DNA of 64,000 bases from Nymphaea colorata (GCF_008831285.2 NC_045141.1:4109224-4173223); one strand, 5' to 3'; shown: positions 46,465 to 57,653, counted from the stretch's first letter. Numbers and translations are program-made. The notes: a model not told the origin generated them from the letters alone.

Positions 46465-47079
46465 TTATTCTTGGATATTCGGACTTTTCTTTCTTGAAGG
46501 CTGCAGCGTTGGCCACGATGTTGGCTGGAGCATTCTGACTTCTGCTATTTTTTTTGTATCTTCCCTTACTTTTACCGGGATGACAGCATCAAAAGCTCCA
46601 TTCTCAATTCCTGCTTCAATGCATTCTGCCCTCTCAGTGAGATCGATGAAAGACTTGATTGGAGCATTGGAAATGAGGCTCCTTAATGGTTGTGTCAAAT
46701 TGTTTACGATCAATCCCAGTGCATGGGATTGAGAGATTGGGTCTCTCATCTTGTTGCAAGAAGACCTCCACCTCTGAATAAAATCTCTCACCTTTTCACC
46801 TGGCCTCTGTTTTAGATAGCATAATGTGGTGATCGTTGGTGCAGTTTCAACGTTTTGAATGAACCTTTCGATGAAAAGGTTGATTAACATGTCAAAATTT
46901 TTCAATTCCACTGGGTTGATGTGTTCCCGATACCATTGTGCTGCAATTCCTTCTAGGCTTCTAGGGAAACATCGAAAGAGGGCCCTATGATTGTGGAATT
47001 TGTAGCATTCAGCAAAGAACATGGCCAAATGTGCCTTTGGGTCTCCATGGCCATCAAATTTGATAAATTTCTTGGGCAA
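46465..47079 (-). CDS. Gypsy gag core domain
   Basis: The retrotransposon gag fold is clear: KFDGHGDPKAHLAMFF, FPRSLEGIAAQWYREH, FIERFIQNVE and LKQRPGEKVRDFIQRWR. The true start lies further upstream, in a frame joined to 47085-47522 by a frameshift near 47155. Confidence 0.8.
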   Translation of the reverse strand: MPKKFIKFDGHGDPKAHLAMFFAECYKFHNHRALFRCFPRSLEGIAAQWYREHINPVELKNFDMLINLFIERFIQNVETAPTITTLCYLKQRPGEKVRDFIQRWRSSCNKMRDPISQSHALGLIVNNLTQPLRSLISNAPIKSFIDLTERAECIEAGIENGAFDAVIPVKVREDTKKIAEVRMLQPTSWPTLQPSRKKSPNIQE

Positions 47080-47084
47080 GTTTT

Positions 47085-47522
47085 TTATGTGTTTGTCATT
47101 TTCGAAGCTTTCGTAAATCTTCGCAAGTGAAATCCTCTTGTTCTTGCCTTTAGTTGTACTGCATTTAACTTTTTCAACTTCCTGGATTTTTGTTTTCCGG
47201 ATTCTCCCTTCTTCTTTTTCTTGGGAGTTTTCGGTTCTTCCTCACTACTAGATTCTGTTGTAGCGTCTTCAGAAGAGTCTGAACTGCTTGATGAGTACTT
47301 TCTTGTTTTCTTCCCTTTCTTTTTGGCTTTTTCTGCCTGCGCTTGTTCTTCATTGAACATGATCATGTATTTCCGGAATCTTCTGTATTCCTCAAATTCT
47401 GGGTCATTTATTTCCAGCTTGGGAGGTGTTTCTGAGGAGGATTCTTCTCCCCTGTCTCCTATAAAAGGTTGATCAAGCTCCATTTCACTCCTTCTCCTGC
47501 TTTGGCTTCTGGTTTCAACCAT
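47085..47522 (-). CDS. Gypsy gag N-terminus
   Basis: From ATG at 47522 (MVETRSQSRRRSEMELDQPF) comes an acidic then Lys-rich low-complexity region (KKKGKKTRKYSSSSSDSSED). It leaves the gag frame near 47155, where the alternate frame reads KRISLAKIYESFENDKHI and continues into the gag core. The upstream extension of the frame to 47639 is not gag-like, so the Met at 47522 is preferred. Confidence 0.65.
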   Translation of the reverse strand: MVETRSQSRRRSEMELDQPFIGDRGEESSSETPPKLEINDPEFEEYRRFRKYMIMFNEEQAQAEKAKKKGKKTRKYSSSSSDSSEDATTESSSEEEPKTPKKKKKGESGKQKSRKLKKLNAVQLKARTRGFHLRRFTKASKMTNT

Positions 47523-47677
47523 AAAGCGGATGTTCACCTTGCAAGAAGAAAAATTGAAAATGTTAGGATGTGAATTGATGAGAGATGACAAATTTTGATT
47601 ACATATTAAAAGAAAGATGAGAATGACAAAACTTGACAAAGTTTAACATAACTTGACAAAACTTGACAAATTTTGGC

Positions 47678-48913
47678 TTAATGACAATGAACTAGACATG
47701 ACAATCTAGGACAGAAGGATAGATGGGCGACTTCATCCCACCATTTTACATATTCGGGACCCATTCCTGGACCAAGGACAAGATACAAGTGAGCAAATGA
47801 TTCCCAACGTTGCTGGGCATAGGTGTATATCCCGGACCACTCTTCAGTGTCTAGTTCACACTCCACAATGGCTCCTTCCGACTCAATTGGATATGCCTTC
47901 CTCTGACGCAGTGAGAATTGCCTGAGGCAACGCTCTGGATGATATTCAATTATGAAAAACGGTCCCAATAGAAGACTTCCTCTGACTGGGTTGTAAGTGT
48001 ATCTTGACTTGATGACCTCTCGATCAAAGAAGTCCCAAATGATGGTGGAGTCATCAACTTCCTCCATCTTTCTGCGGTAGTGCTCCATACTGGATAACTG
48101 ACCGTCTGTGTTTTGAAAATGACATGATTGTGGCCCCACATGTTTGTAGAACCATGCTTGCAGTGCAAAGACACATCCTTCTATCGAGTCTGCATCTCCA
48201 ATTGAAAATTTGGCCAACCCTCTGTAAAGGAATGCCAAGGCTGCCATTGCTATGGAAATGTGACGGACTTTGACATGCCCCCATTTTCTGAAGAGGCGAG
48301 CTATGCGGAAATCCATTATGTGTTCTTCATTATTGAAGAAGATAAGACCCACGGTACAAGTCACATGGAGTTTTTGTACTTGTCTGCAACAGTTCTAGAT
48401 AGTGACGCAGGGTTGACAAATTGGGAGTATTTCACCAAGCTCTTGTAGTTGAAGATATTGATGTCCATCTTTCTCTAGAAAATGCCAACTCCTTTTCCCT
48501 GTGAGTTTACGAATCACTTCTAGAGTTTTGACTTGACCTTGGTTTACAAGGAACTGGTCTTCAATTGGACCTCTTGGGTCACCTTTTGGTTCTGGCAAAC
48601 CCATAATGTTGGAGAACTCATCAAGAGTGATTGTCATTTCACCCCATGGAAACCAGAATGTGTTGGTCCTTGGGTTCCATCTTTCAGCAATTGCATGGAT
48701 TAGATTGCCATTGATAGGCTGTATGGCAAGACTGACTGCTTCTTCAAGACCGCAATCCTCTAAGTGATCCGGGAACATACACCGAAAAGTTGGGTACCAT
48801 GAAAGATACCACTGAGGTAGGTAGACTCCACTTGGGATGATGCGAAGTCCGGATCGGCCTTGACATGACCCGAATAGGATGTGGTCATATGGGAAGATAC
48901 TTTCTGAGTCCAT
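47678..48913 (-). pseudogene. Plant mobile domain (PMD) ORF carried by the gypsy element, one amber codon
   Basis: From ATG 48913 one frame runs 411 codons to 47678, broken only by a TAG at 48395-48397. The N-terminal part has HAIAERWNPRTNTFWFPWGE, then MTITLDEFSNIMGLPEPKGD, the diagnostic core of the plant mobile domain (aminotransferase-like PMD, as in MAIN/MAIL proteins). After the amber codon it continues with FNNEEHIMDFRIARLF, ISIAMAALAFLYRGLAKFSI and a Trp/Tyr-rich C-terminus. It lies between the primer site and gag in the same sense. Sense readthrough or a point mutation could explain the stop. Its function in the element is unknown; PMD host proteins act in transposon silencing, so an antagonistic or decoy role is conceivable but is inference. 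Confidence 0.75.
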
Positions 48914-49698
48914 CTAGACAAGAGAAGGTATTAGACTTTGACATGAATTGACCCAATAGAGACTCGAGAAGAGTTTTGACATTGGGTTTGGACATGGACT
49001 TAGGGGCAAAGTAAAACATCACATGCGTCCAAACAAGCAGTTAATGAAAAATTGATAATGCAATTCCTAGGACTCTTGCCTATATGCATTATTTTGAAAA
49101 TTGGTCTTGGAACCTATGGAAAATAAATGGGTAAATGGTTCTTTATTTATCCAAAATTTATGGTATACCTATATACCAAATTTATGGTACTAGCATTGAC
49201 TCCTCCAAGGGTTTTCTAGATTTGGGCTCTCCATTTCTCCTTGTTCACCCATCGATATACCGGGACTATTGTCCGTTTCGGTACTAATGGGGGACTTCTC
49301 AGTCCAATTGGGTGGTCCAGTTGTAAGGCTATATCTTGGACTAATGTCCTAGAAATAGCCCGGCAACATGATGACCGGGATATGATATAGGTAAGGATTT
49401 GTTTTTCAAAATTCATGAGAAGATGCAAAATAGATGGCTCTATTGCATACATTCCTAAGAGATAGATTTGAAATTTTGAGAGCATACATGGGCTGCATAC
49501 AATCCTTAAATTGAGGAGGGGTAGGATAAATTGAAATGAATGAGGTTCATGAAATCTCCTCAATGTACACTACATGATGTCGGTATGCATTTTGCGATTT
49601 TTTTTTTGTGCAATTGATGTCCGACATTGGTGAAAATAACTCATTTATGATCCAAATAAGTCTTTAGACAAACAATGACGGGCCCACCGGGTGTGCCA
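48914..49698 (-). other. Gypsy untranslated leader between primer site and PMD ORF
   Basis: About 785 bp with no conserved frame. A chance 115-codon frame is present at 49216-49563. As in Ogre-type elements, a long leader precedes the first ORF. Confidence 0.5.
49681..49698 (-). promoter_or_regulatory. Candidate gypsy primer-binding site
   Basis: The minus strand reads TGGCACACCCGGTGGGCC starting two bases after the LTR end GCGAACA. A TGG start immediately after the LTR fits a tRNA 3' CCA end. The cognate tRNA was not identified. Confidence 0.6.
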
Positions 49699-49700
49699 TC

Positions 49701-52700
49701 TGTTCGCACCCCACTCCTTTTTCAAGAAGGTCGAAATGCGAGTCAGCAAAATTCTTTTAAAATTGGGGTTTTGAGAAAATTTTCAAGAGAAAGGGATCCG
49801 CTCGTCGGTACGAGGTCCAACCGTTCCTGCCGCCTTTAACAGGGGTAATTAGACCAAGGACTAAGGATCATTTGGATCATATACGAGTTATTGATGTAAG
49901 TCCTATATGCTTATGCATTGAGGTTTTGGATTCAAGAACCGAAATCATTTTTTTGAATAAATGAATTTGAATATTATGGGTTTTCAAGTTGGTTTAAAAC
50001 CTTTGTTTTGGTGTTATTTGAAACACATAATTCTTGAGGATTTTTGAGATTTGGAATTGAGTTCTTTGTTGTGAAGTCTAGATGATGATGATCATCTTAT
50101 GATAAAAATTGATTTTGAACTCTTCTTTTGTCAAATCATGTGATTTGTAGAATTCATTCTTTTGAAAGAACATAGGTTCCAAATTGTTAGAAAACATGTT
50201 GTTTTTCAAATGCACTTTAGCCAAAAGATTATGAATGCATTGCTTGTGTTTTCTTTTGAAGTTAAGTGAAGTTTACAAATTCTCATTGCAATATGACTTG
50301 GTCACTTTTTGCAACTTAAATTGAATCACTTAATTTCTTGAGAATGTGCATGTGGTGCCATTGATTTGAGTGAAGTGAATGCATGAAACGAGAATGGGAA
50401 ACTATATGGAACATTCATTCTTCTCTCTCTCATAATCCATCAAGATTCATTCATATGAAACATACATTCTTCACCCCTCATAATCTCTCAAAGTCCGTAT
50501 TGCAGTCATACAATCTATACATGAAGATTGATTAAAATGTAGGACTTTTCTCTATATGTGCTCATTATATGATTAAGCACATGAATTAGAGATGTAGTCC
50601 ATAAGCTTGAGGCTTGACATAAAATTATCAAAATGATGAAAATATATAAATGATGTCAAGTTCAATCTTTGAAATGGATGGGAGACATGGATGACGTCCA
50701 CTTTTGTCTCAAAATAGCTAAAAATCAGACCTTGTGTTGATTTAAATAGCTGAAAATTGTGGACATTGATTCCAATAAGGACTTGTTTTCTTAGATAGAA
50801 ACAATGAGTTTTTCAAATCTATTCAAATTCCAGATTTCGTAGTAATGAAATCATCAACTCCTTTGGATGATTCTAGGATGGTTGGTATTTCAAATATGTA
50901 AATTTTGATATTCTAAACCAATTCCTATGAAACATGGTCTGATTTCAACAACATACATACATCTTACGTATGGGTTTGCTGAAATTAAGTAAAAATGAAA
51001 TGAAAATAATTTATAATCTTGCACTAGAAAAATCAATAAAAATGGCCCATTTCCTTAAAGACCGGTTTGGAAACATGTTCCAACCTGATTTTAAGGGAGG
51101 AATGTAATTTTTGACAAGAAATCGGATACATATATGTACATATATAATATATACATATACGTACCTTACTTTTCAAAATGAAATTTTATCAAGGGACCGC
51201 ATGACTCATGAATCATGATGATTCATGGCTGGGTTCTTTTATGTAGGAAGATTGAGAACTTGTTTCAAATCTTCCCTACTACCCTTGATTAATTAAATTG
51301 AAAGACATGAATCAAAATGACTGTGAATAAAAAAATAAAACAATACTCAAGCTTATTCGTCCATCATTTCGCCATGCAAGGGTGGATCACATTCATAAAA
51401 ACGTATCCATCCCTTATAGGCATTTTCATCATACGTGATGTAGCAAAATCACTCTCACCGTGGGATTCTCTCATGGTAGGGAGTTCAAAATGGTATTAAG
51501 TTGGTTCCTTTGAAAGGGACGTGGCCTTGGGGCCCATTTCAAAATTTGATACTTGGGTTCATATTTAAGAAAAACCGACATATGCATGCATTATGCATTA
51601 ACATGTACATTGAAGCGTAGGTTTCCCTTAGCTGGACATCATTCCCAGCCGTAAGCAAATGAAAATAAACCCTCCCACGAATTGCTGGAATTAAAATAAA
51701 TCAACAATAAGCTAAAGTAGAAGAGAAGTGAGTTAAGATCACCTACCTTGCGGTCGGTCTTGATGTTTGTCCTTCGTCTTCACTTGTTTTCTAACCCAAG
51801 CAATCCTAAGCAAGAATCCAACCGTGGATTCAAGCTTAGCAAAGCTAGAATAAGAAATAGCTTGCTTGCTGGAATTTGGAGTGGTAAAGAGGGCTTCTCA
51901 CCACGAAAATCCTAAGGGTTCGAACCTCTTCTCTCTTCCTTGGCTTCTCCCTCCTAGCTCCTTGGCTGCAGCAATTTGATAGAATGCTCCAAAATTTCGT
52001 CCTCCCCCTTGGTGGCCAAGGGGAGGTTTATATAGAGGAGGAGGTGGGTTCAACCACCTTCTTAACTCACCTTGGGAACTTGCTTAAGACCTTGGGGACT
52101 TGTAAAATGAGTTAAATAGACTTTAAAGGCTCTAATTGACCATTTCTCAGCCCATTTCCACGAGCTAGGTGGGCTGGGCTAGGTTTGGTCAACTTGGGAC
52201 CTAGGTGACCATTTTGACCAAAATTTTGGACGAAAATGCCCTTACACAGGGTTTTGCCCTTATTTTGTACTATTTATTTTTTTTTGTTTGAAATCGAGCT
52301 TATAAGGTTAAAACCTAGTTACTAAGCTCCAAATGCCATTGAATTATGATAATTAAATTTAAATTTTAATAAAATTTAAAAATTTTATCAAATTTGGTTC
52401 GAAAAGGGTATTTTCGTCCAAAACTTGATTGAAAATGGATTTCAACTGAATCAAACTTTCACTTGAGAAATTCAATTTAAATTTGGTATTTGATTCATGC
52501 ATTTGACAAATTCAAATGTTTATTTGCCTTTCATAAACCATTTTAGGCTTTTTAATCTTAAGTTGACCGCAGAAGGGCAAAATTGTCCAAATTGATCAAT
52601 TTCGACCAATTGACCAAAGTCAAAGCTCATTTGCAAGTAGTTTGACTTTATTTGAGGTAATTTGATAAATTTGGGTCAAGAAAGCTCTTAATTGAGCTAA

Positions 52701-53402
52701 ATTGTACTTTGACTGAGTTTAGTCAAAGTGGGTTTGGTTCGGTCAAAGTCTATTTTCGTCCATTAATTGGATCATGAGACAGACTTACGTTTTGACTGTG
52801 TTGAGCCCATGGTGACCGAACCTAGCTGGAATTGGCACCACATTTGAGTGCACCCGGGTCAAACCTACTTGGATTAAGTAGGTTAGGTGAGTTTGACCAG
52901 TCTAGTAATTGCTTCCTTGAAAATGATTTTTTTCTTTAAGGAGGACCTGGTTAAAGAGAGAGAGACATAAATGTCTCTTTTCCTAGGTTTCTCCTTTATT
53001 TCTTCTTGAAAATGACTTTTCTTCAATTAATTTGAGAGAAAATATTTATTTATTATTTTTTGACATGGAGGGGGCATGGCCCTGGGGGGGCTCTTGACCA
53101 CACGGGCTAGGTGGGGCCCACACGTGGGTCCCACGTAGCATTTTAGACTGAATTAGATCCAATTCTTGGATCTAAGTCAAAATTTGCATTTTGCAATTGG
53201 ATTTGGATTTCAAATGACATTTGCAATTGAATTTGGACTCGTAATCCTGCATTGGGATTCGTGTATCGGGTTAAATTCACGATTTGAATCTAATTGTTCT
53301 TTAGATTCGAAATTGGCTTTGAAATTGCAAATTTTCACAATTCTTTCTGTGAAATTTTCACATTGCTTCAATTTTGATGTGGAAAAATTTGGGGTGTTAA
53401 CA
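49701..53402 (-). repeat. Gypsy 5' LTR (3.7 kb)
   Basis: On the minus strand it starts TGTTAACACCCC (53402) and ends GGGTGCGAACA (49701), giving TGT...ACA termini. Its length is 3702 bp, at the long end for plant LTRs. It contains a TATA box and no conserved ORF. There is no second LTR copy in the window to date the insertion. Confidence 0.75.
52028..52036 (-). promoter_or_regulatory. TATA box in the gypsy LTR
   Basis: The minus strand reads CTATATAAA in a GC-balanced context, about 1.37 kb from the LTR start. Transcription would begin about 30 bp downstream, leaving about 2.3 kb of R/U5 sequence. Confidence 0.55.
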
Positions 53403-53819
53403 CATCTGTACATGATATTACTTTTTCCATTTTCAATTTTGCCTTGATAAAATTTTCTTTTTCAGTATGGATTAAAGGTATTTTAGTAATTAATCATACT
53501 AACACACAAAATTCGTACACTGATATAGTGCATATAACTAGGTTGAGCAAAATTAAGGGTTCCACAATAGTGGTATGCTGCAACCAACATCATAAATTAA
53601 GCAAGGACTGGATGCTGTTGAGTAAGCTGTATTTAGAGAATGGCCCACAAATTTTATCGGCAACCAAACTATCCTATCAGATTAGGCTTGAAATATACAT
53701 TGTTCATTTATTTTTGAAAAGAATCCGACATGGTTGATAAATGGGCTCGAACGGGACATGGCATTATTTCCAATAAATGTTTCCATTAAGTGGTCAACTT
53801 GGGAGTGCTACACGCACTT

Positions 53820-54260
53820 TTCTTATGCTCTTAATATTTATAAACGCTTTTTATTCTTAGAGTAATTTTTATATTCTTCGATTCATTTTTCTGAAAGAAA
53901 ATTTGAGTTTTTAAAAAAAATTTAGCTGATTTGCATCTAAATCATTTAGATTATTAGGTTATTGGATTGCACTGCCATTTGGTGAACGGGCCAATCCGAT
54001 AATCCAAATGATTTAGATGCAAATCAGCAAAAAAAAACTTAATTAATTCAATTTTTGAGCAAAATGAATGGAAGAATCTATATAAAAATTATATATATTT
54101 GGCAATGTATGCTGCCAATTTGGTGTAAATGATTTAGATGCAAAACAACAAAAAAAAATACAAAAAAACAAAAAACAGGAAACCAAAAACTATGTTTGGA
54201 AAAAATGAATAGAATAATATAAAAACTAATTAAGAACAAAAATCTTTTTATATCTTTTAA
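53820..54260. mobile_element. Long-inverted-repeat element (MITE-like) with a duplicated right arm
   Basis: The left arm ends in GCTGATTTGCATCTAAATCA at 53925 and pairs with the right arm ending ATGCAAATCAGC at 54028. Pairing extends outward (ATTTTTATAT-TCTTC-ATTCATTTT) to about 54100. A second, diverged right arm follows at about 54125-54245 (TGATTTAGATGCAAAACAACA ... ATGAATAGAATAATATAAAAAC). Arms are about 110-150 bp around a loop of about 20 bp. No target duplication was resolved and no coding is present. Confidence 0.55.
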
Positions 54261-54924
54261 GAAGTGAAATTTTAGAAAAGAGACCTTATAAAAAATTGGT
54301 GAAATATTTATTATTTTTTATTTTACATTACTGCAGATCAAATTAATAAGATCATTTGACCAAAAGTTGCTTTAAGCATAGGTGTTCTTTTTTCAATGTC
54401 AGTGGCGCTAGTATTATTGCCATTTTTTTTTGTTGTTCCCTAAAAAATCACTAAAAAAAGGGAAAAAAAAAAGAGAGAAGTTGGATCGTTAGATTTTGAA
54501 GAAGCAACATTAATAAAATAAACATGTCAACGGTTTAAGTCATTAGGATGTAGCATCGAACACGCTTTCTAAAAACCGTTGGCATTAAGAAAATTCAAGG
54601 AATATGTGTGTCATGCTGTGAAAACTGGTTGCGTAGGCGTATTAAAAAACTTATGTTAAAAAAATGAGAACATTTAAAAAATTAATGAAAATATTATTCT
54701 CAAATTATTGAAAATATTTCAGAACAAACCCCTTACAGTGACATCTTCAATCGTTCATCAAACCGACCTATGCGATTCAAATTGGCAGATTCATAATGGT
54801 TTTCGCATATATCTTTTATATGTAAATATATGACCATTTACTTTTAGCAATAAATTTCTAAATGTTATTCATAGGTCAATTACCTACCATCTGACAGCAT
54901 TGACATTTCTTTTGTGTGTGTCTT

Positions 54925-54925
<1 letters not shown>

Positions 54926-54958
<33 letters not shown>
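54926..54958. repeat. (AT)n microsatellite
   Basis: About 33 bp of AT repeats. A shorter related tract occurs at the matching position downstream of the paralogue (57200-57212), as part of the larger paralogous duplication. Confidence 0.9.
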
Positions 54959-54961
<3 letters not shown>

Positions 54962-55164
54962 GGGACCACGTAAGTAAAAATAATAATTTGTGTCCGAACC
55001 TTGATTTGCATATTCCCTTTATGTTGGAGCTTGAACTTGGATTTTCTACTCTAGCATGTATTTACCAACAATATCATCAACTTTGACACGGTGCCTTAAA
55101 GGCAAAGGAATGAAACTTTAACAAAAACAAGTTTGACTTTGATGAAATTACAAAAAATGCGCTT

Positions 55165-55473
55165 TCACTTAAACAACTTGTTTTGGGAGAGTGGGAGACC
55201 CTTAACAGCTTGTTTTCGGAAGAAGGAGACCAGTCCACTACCCAAGTGAAGGCCAAAGCCTCCTCCCTCCACCCACAACGGTCCAGCCTGCTTTTCTAGT
55301 GCTTCGGGTGGTGCCCCTATTAATGCTTCAACTTGCTTATTGGAATCTCTTGTTACACTACAAAGAATTGACATCATAGGAGTCTGAAATGGAGACTGGC
55401 TGCCTGCCAACCCTGCCCCGACCATTGCAGCAAATATAATTGCGAACAGTAGCATGTTTTTGTCATCCATCAA
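55165..55473 (-). CDS. Small putative secreted protein, 102 aa
   Basis: The frame from ATG 55473 encodes MMDDKNMLLFAIIFAAMVGA, a signal-peptide-like start with Gly/Ala cleavage context (GLAGSQS), so the mature protein is about 78 residues. It has one Cys (LCSVTRDSN), a Pro/Glu-containing middle (GAPPEALEKQAGPLWV), a Gly-rich stretch (EGGGFGLHLGSGL) and a basic tail. The internal Met at residue 7 is another possible start. A TATATTTA-like sequence lies about 30 bp upstream. I do not recognise the family. Conservation of the N-terminus in the decayed paralogue at 57.4 kb is the main evidence that this is a real gene. Confidence 0.5.
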   Translation of the reverse strand: MMDDKNMLLFAIIFAAMVGAGLAGSQSPFQTPMMSILCSVTRDSNKQVEALIGAPPEALEKQAGPLWVEGGGFGLHLGSGLVSFFRKQAVKGLPLSQNKLFK

Positions 55474-55814
55474 ATAATGAACATATTTTGTAAAATTCTC
55501 ATATATTTAACTATGCTCAGCCTTATGCTAAGTCAGAACAATAACCTTTTGGATGAGATATTGCTTGATCACGGATTCAACTTGTCCCATGAATAAAGAA
55601 TTAATTTCACAAAATTAGGTTTATGATTTGATAGCACAAAGCAGGCCTGTACCTTAAGAGGATGGGGGAAAGCTGGAGGTTTCAACCCAACTATGATATT
55701 GGACCACGCAGGTGGTGGGTGTTATAACTTGAGTAGAAAGCCATAAAAATGATTTTCTCACCATTTCACCAAATTGAACGAATGGTGCTAGAATCCACTG
55801 CATTCTGCCAACAT

Positions 55815-56005
55815 CAGGGGCAGAGGGAAGGGGAGGGCCACTAGGCCATGACCCCACCCCAGCAATTGAAAAAAAAAATACACTGAAAAATGAAAAATTG
55901 TTAGTTGCACCATGTCTTGTTTGGATTCGAATTCAGTTTGGCCCTACCCAGATCCAAAGGTTGGACTATTCGGCCCGCCCCTAAAAAATCCTGGCTCCAC
56001 CCTGG
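55815..56005. mobile_element. Tip100-like hAT MITE
   Basis: It starts CAGGGGCAGAGGGAAGG and ends CTCCACCCTG (reverse complement CAGGGTGGAGCCAGG). The duplicated copy at 56463 has the better preserved end CTCCACCCCTG. The flanks GCCAACAT on the left and G(T)TAACAT on the right are consistent with an 8-bp duplication with two transitions. Overlap of its left end with the duplication breakpoint suggests it took part in that event. Confidence 0.6.
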
Positions 56006-56274
56006 TAACATGACATCAAATGCTTGTTACAAGTAGCTAAATGGGACAAACTATCATACAAGGAACAAGAGAGATTGATTCAAAGCTTGCGGTTCCCAAA
56101 CAAATTTGTTTAAAAAACTCCCTTCAATGCCCTTACTAGACTCCAATTGTGAGTAAGTGGGAGATAAAATTCCTTGGGCCTCTTTTAAATACCCACCAAC
56201 AATATGCATTGAGTCAATAAACGTCAAGCACTTCCAATTCTGTCAAACTTCCAAGCATTGACATTGAGAATGTG
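55823..56274 (+). repeat. Recent 450-bp tandem duplication, copy 1
   Basis: Repeats almost exactly at 56275-56736 (offset 454-460 bp) with only a few substitutions and one-base indels. It contains most of the Tip100-like MITE and flanking DNA. Confidence 0.9.
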
Positions 56275-56736
56275 AGAGGGAGGGGGAGGGCCACCTAGGC
56301 CATGACCCCACCCCAGCCAATTGAAGAAAAAAAATACACTGAAAAAATGAAAAATTGTTAGTTGCACCATGTCTTGTTTGGATTCGAATTCAGTTTGGCC
56401 CTACCCAGATCCAAAGGTTGGACTATTAGGCCCGCCCCTAAAAAAATCCTGGCTCCACCCCTGGTTAACATGACATCAAATGCTTGTTACAAGTAGCTAA
56501 ATGGGACAAACTATCATACAAGGAACGAGAGAGATTGATTCAAAGCTTGCGGTTCCCAAACAAATTAGTTTAAAGAACTCCCTTCAATGCCCTTACTAGA
56601 CTCCAATTGTGAGTAAGTGGGTGATAAAATTCCTTGGGCCTCTTTTAAATACCCACCAACAATATGCATTGAGTCAATAAACGTCAAGCATTTCCAATTC
56701 TGTCAAACTTCCAAGCATTGACATTGAGAATGTGAG
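56275..56736 (+). repeat. Recent 450-bp tandem duplication, copy 2
   Basis: The junction lies in GAGAGGGAGGGGGAGGG. Both copies end GACATTGAGAATGTGAGAG. Small-homology GAGGG at both breakpoints suggests slippage or microhomology joining. Confidence 0.9.
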
Positions 56737-57374
56737 AGTAAGTGAGCCATAAATGTCTATGACCCCTCCGCACTAAATTCAGCGTACTCAGCACGAGTCA
56801 ATTCGTTGGAAGGTTTCAGAGGACCCTTAATTGTGTGCCAATAAATTTAAATTTAAACCTTCATCCTGAACCTATTTTTTTATCATGACATATTTGGACA
56901 TTTTTATTCAATCATTCAAGTATTAAAAAAAGATAAAGTCCAAAAACTTTAATTGGCCGTTAAAGGCATTTAAGGCAAGAAGCAAGACATTGAGCCCATC
57001 ACGAGGTGAAGTGTAAGCTTCAAAATGAAATTGGTAAAATATGTATTTCAAAACAAAAAGACATAAATTAAGAACATACAACTAATTAAAATAACAAGTA
57101 ATAAACAACAATGCCAAATTTATGGTGGATGACTATTTACTTTTTAGCAACAAATTTCTAAATTTTATTGATATGGCATTCGGCAGCATTCACTTCCCTA
57201 TATATATATATACCACTTAATTAAGAATAATAATTTGAGTCAAAACCTTGATTTGGATATTCCCTTTAGGTTTTAGCTTGAACTTGATCCTATACACTTT
57301 CGTGTATTGACCCACAACATCTTCAGCTTAGACACGGTGCCTTAAAAGCAAAGGAATGAAGCTTTTACAAAAAC

Positions 57375-57653
57375 AACTTTAGACTTTTGATGAAATTTCA
57401 AAATATACAGTTTCAACTAACGGCTTGTTTCGGGACACCGGGAGACTATTCCCGCTGCTTGAGTGAAGACCAGAGAAAAGGGTTCCAGGACTCTTTTCTG
57501 GTGCTTTAGGCTTCAACTTGTATGTTGGTGTCACTTTTTGCACCACAAGAGTTGACACCAAGGAGTTTGAAATGGATACTAGTGGCCTACCAGCCCTGCC
57601 TCGACCATTGCAGAAAACATAATTGAGAACAGTAGTATGTTTTTGCCACCCAT
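57375..57653 (-). pseudogene. Decayed paralogue of the small secreted protein
   Basis: The equivalent ATG is at 57653. The reading MGGKNILLFSIMFSAMVEAG then LVGH runs into TAG at 57579-57581 where the intact copy has GLAGSQS. Similarity continues at DNA level through the Gly/Ser and Pro-rich parts in shifted frames, and also covers the 3' and 5' flanks (about 57235-57720 against 54985-55560). This is a tandem duplicate that has lost coding capacity. Confidence 0.6.

Larger units (their letters stand above)
41493..53402 (-). mobile_element. Ty3/gypsy retrotransposon, Tat/Ogre-like, with extra PMD ORF, truncated by the gap
   Basis: On the minus strand the order is: 5' LTR (53402 down to 49701), primer site, a plant mobile domain ORF, gag, protease, G-patch, RT, RNase H, a second archaeal-type RNase H, then integrase running into the gap. 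Two RNase H domains, a long LTR, an ORF ahead of gag and a G-patch are features of the Tat/Ogre lineage. Only a handful of frameshifts and one amber codon were seen, so it is much younger than the other elements here. The 3' LTR is not in the window. Confidence 0.8.

Noticed and set aside
51912-51925. GGTTCGAACC as a possible tRNA B box
   Set aside because: No A box at the right distance and no acceptor stem; it lies within the gypsy LTR.
54926-54958. CRISPR-like or regulatory repeat
   Set aside because: Plain (AT)n microsatellite; no CRISPR array is expected or seen in this plant DNA.
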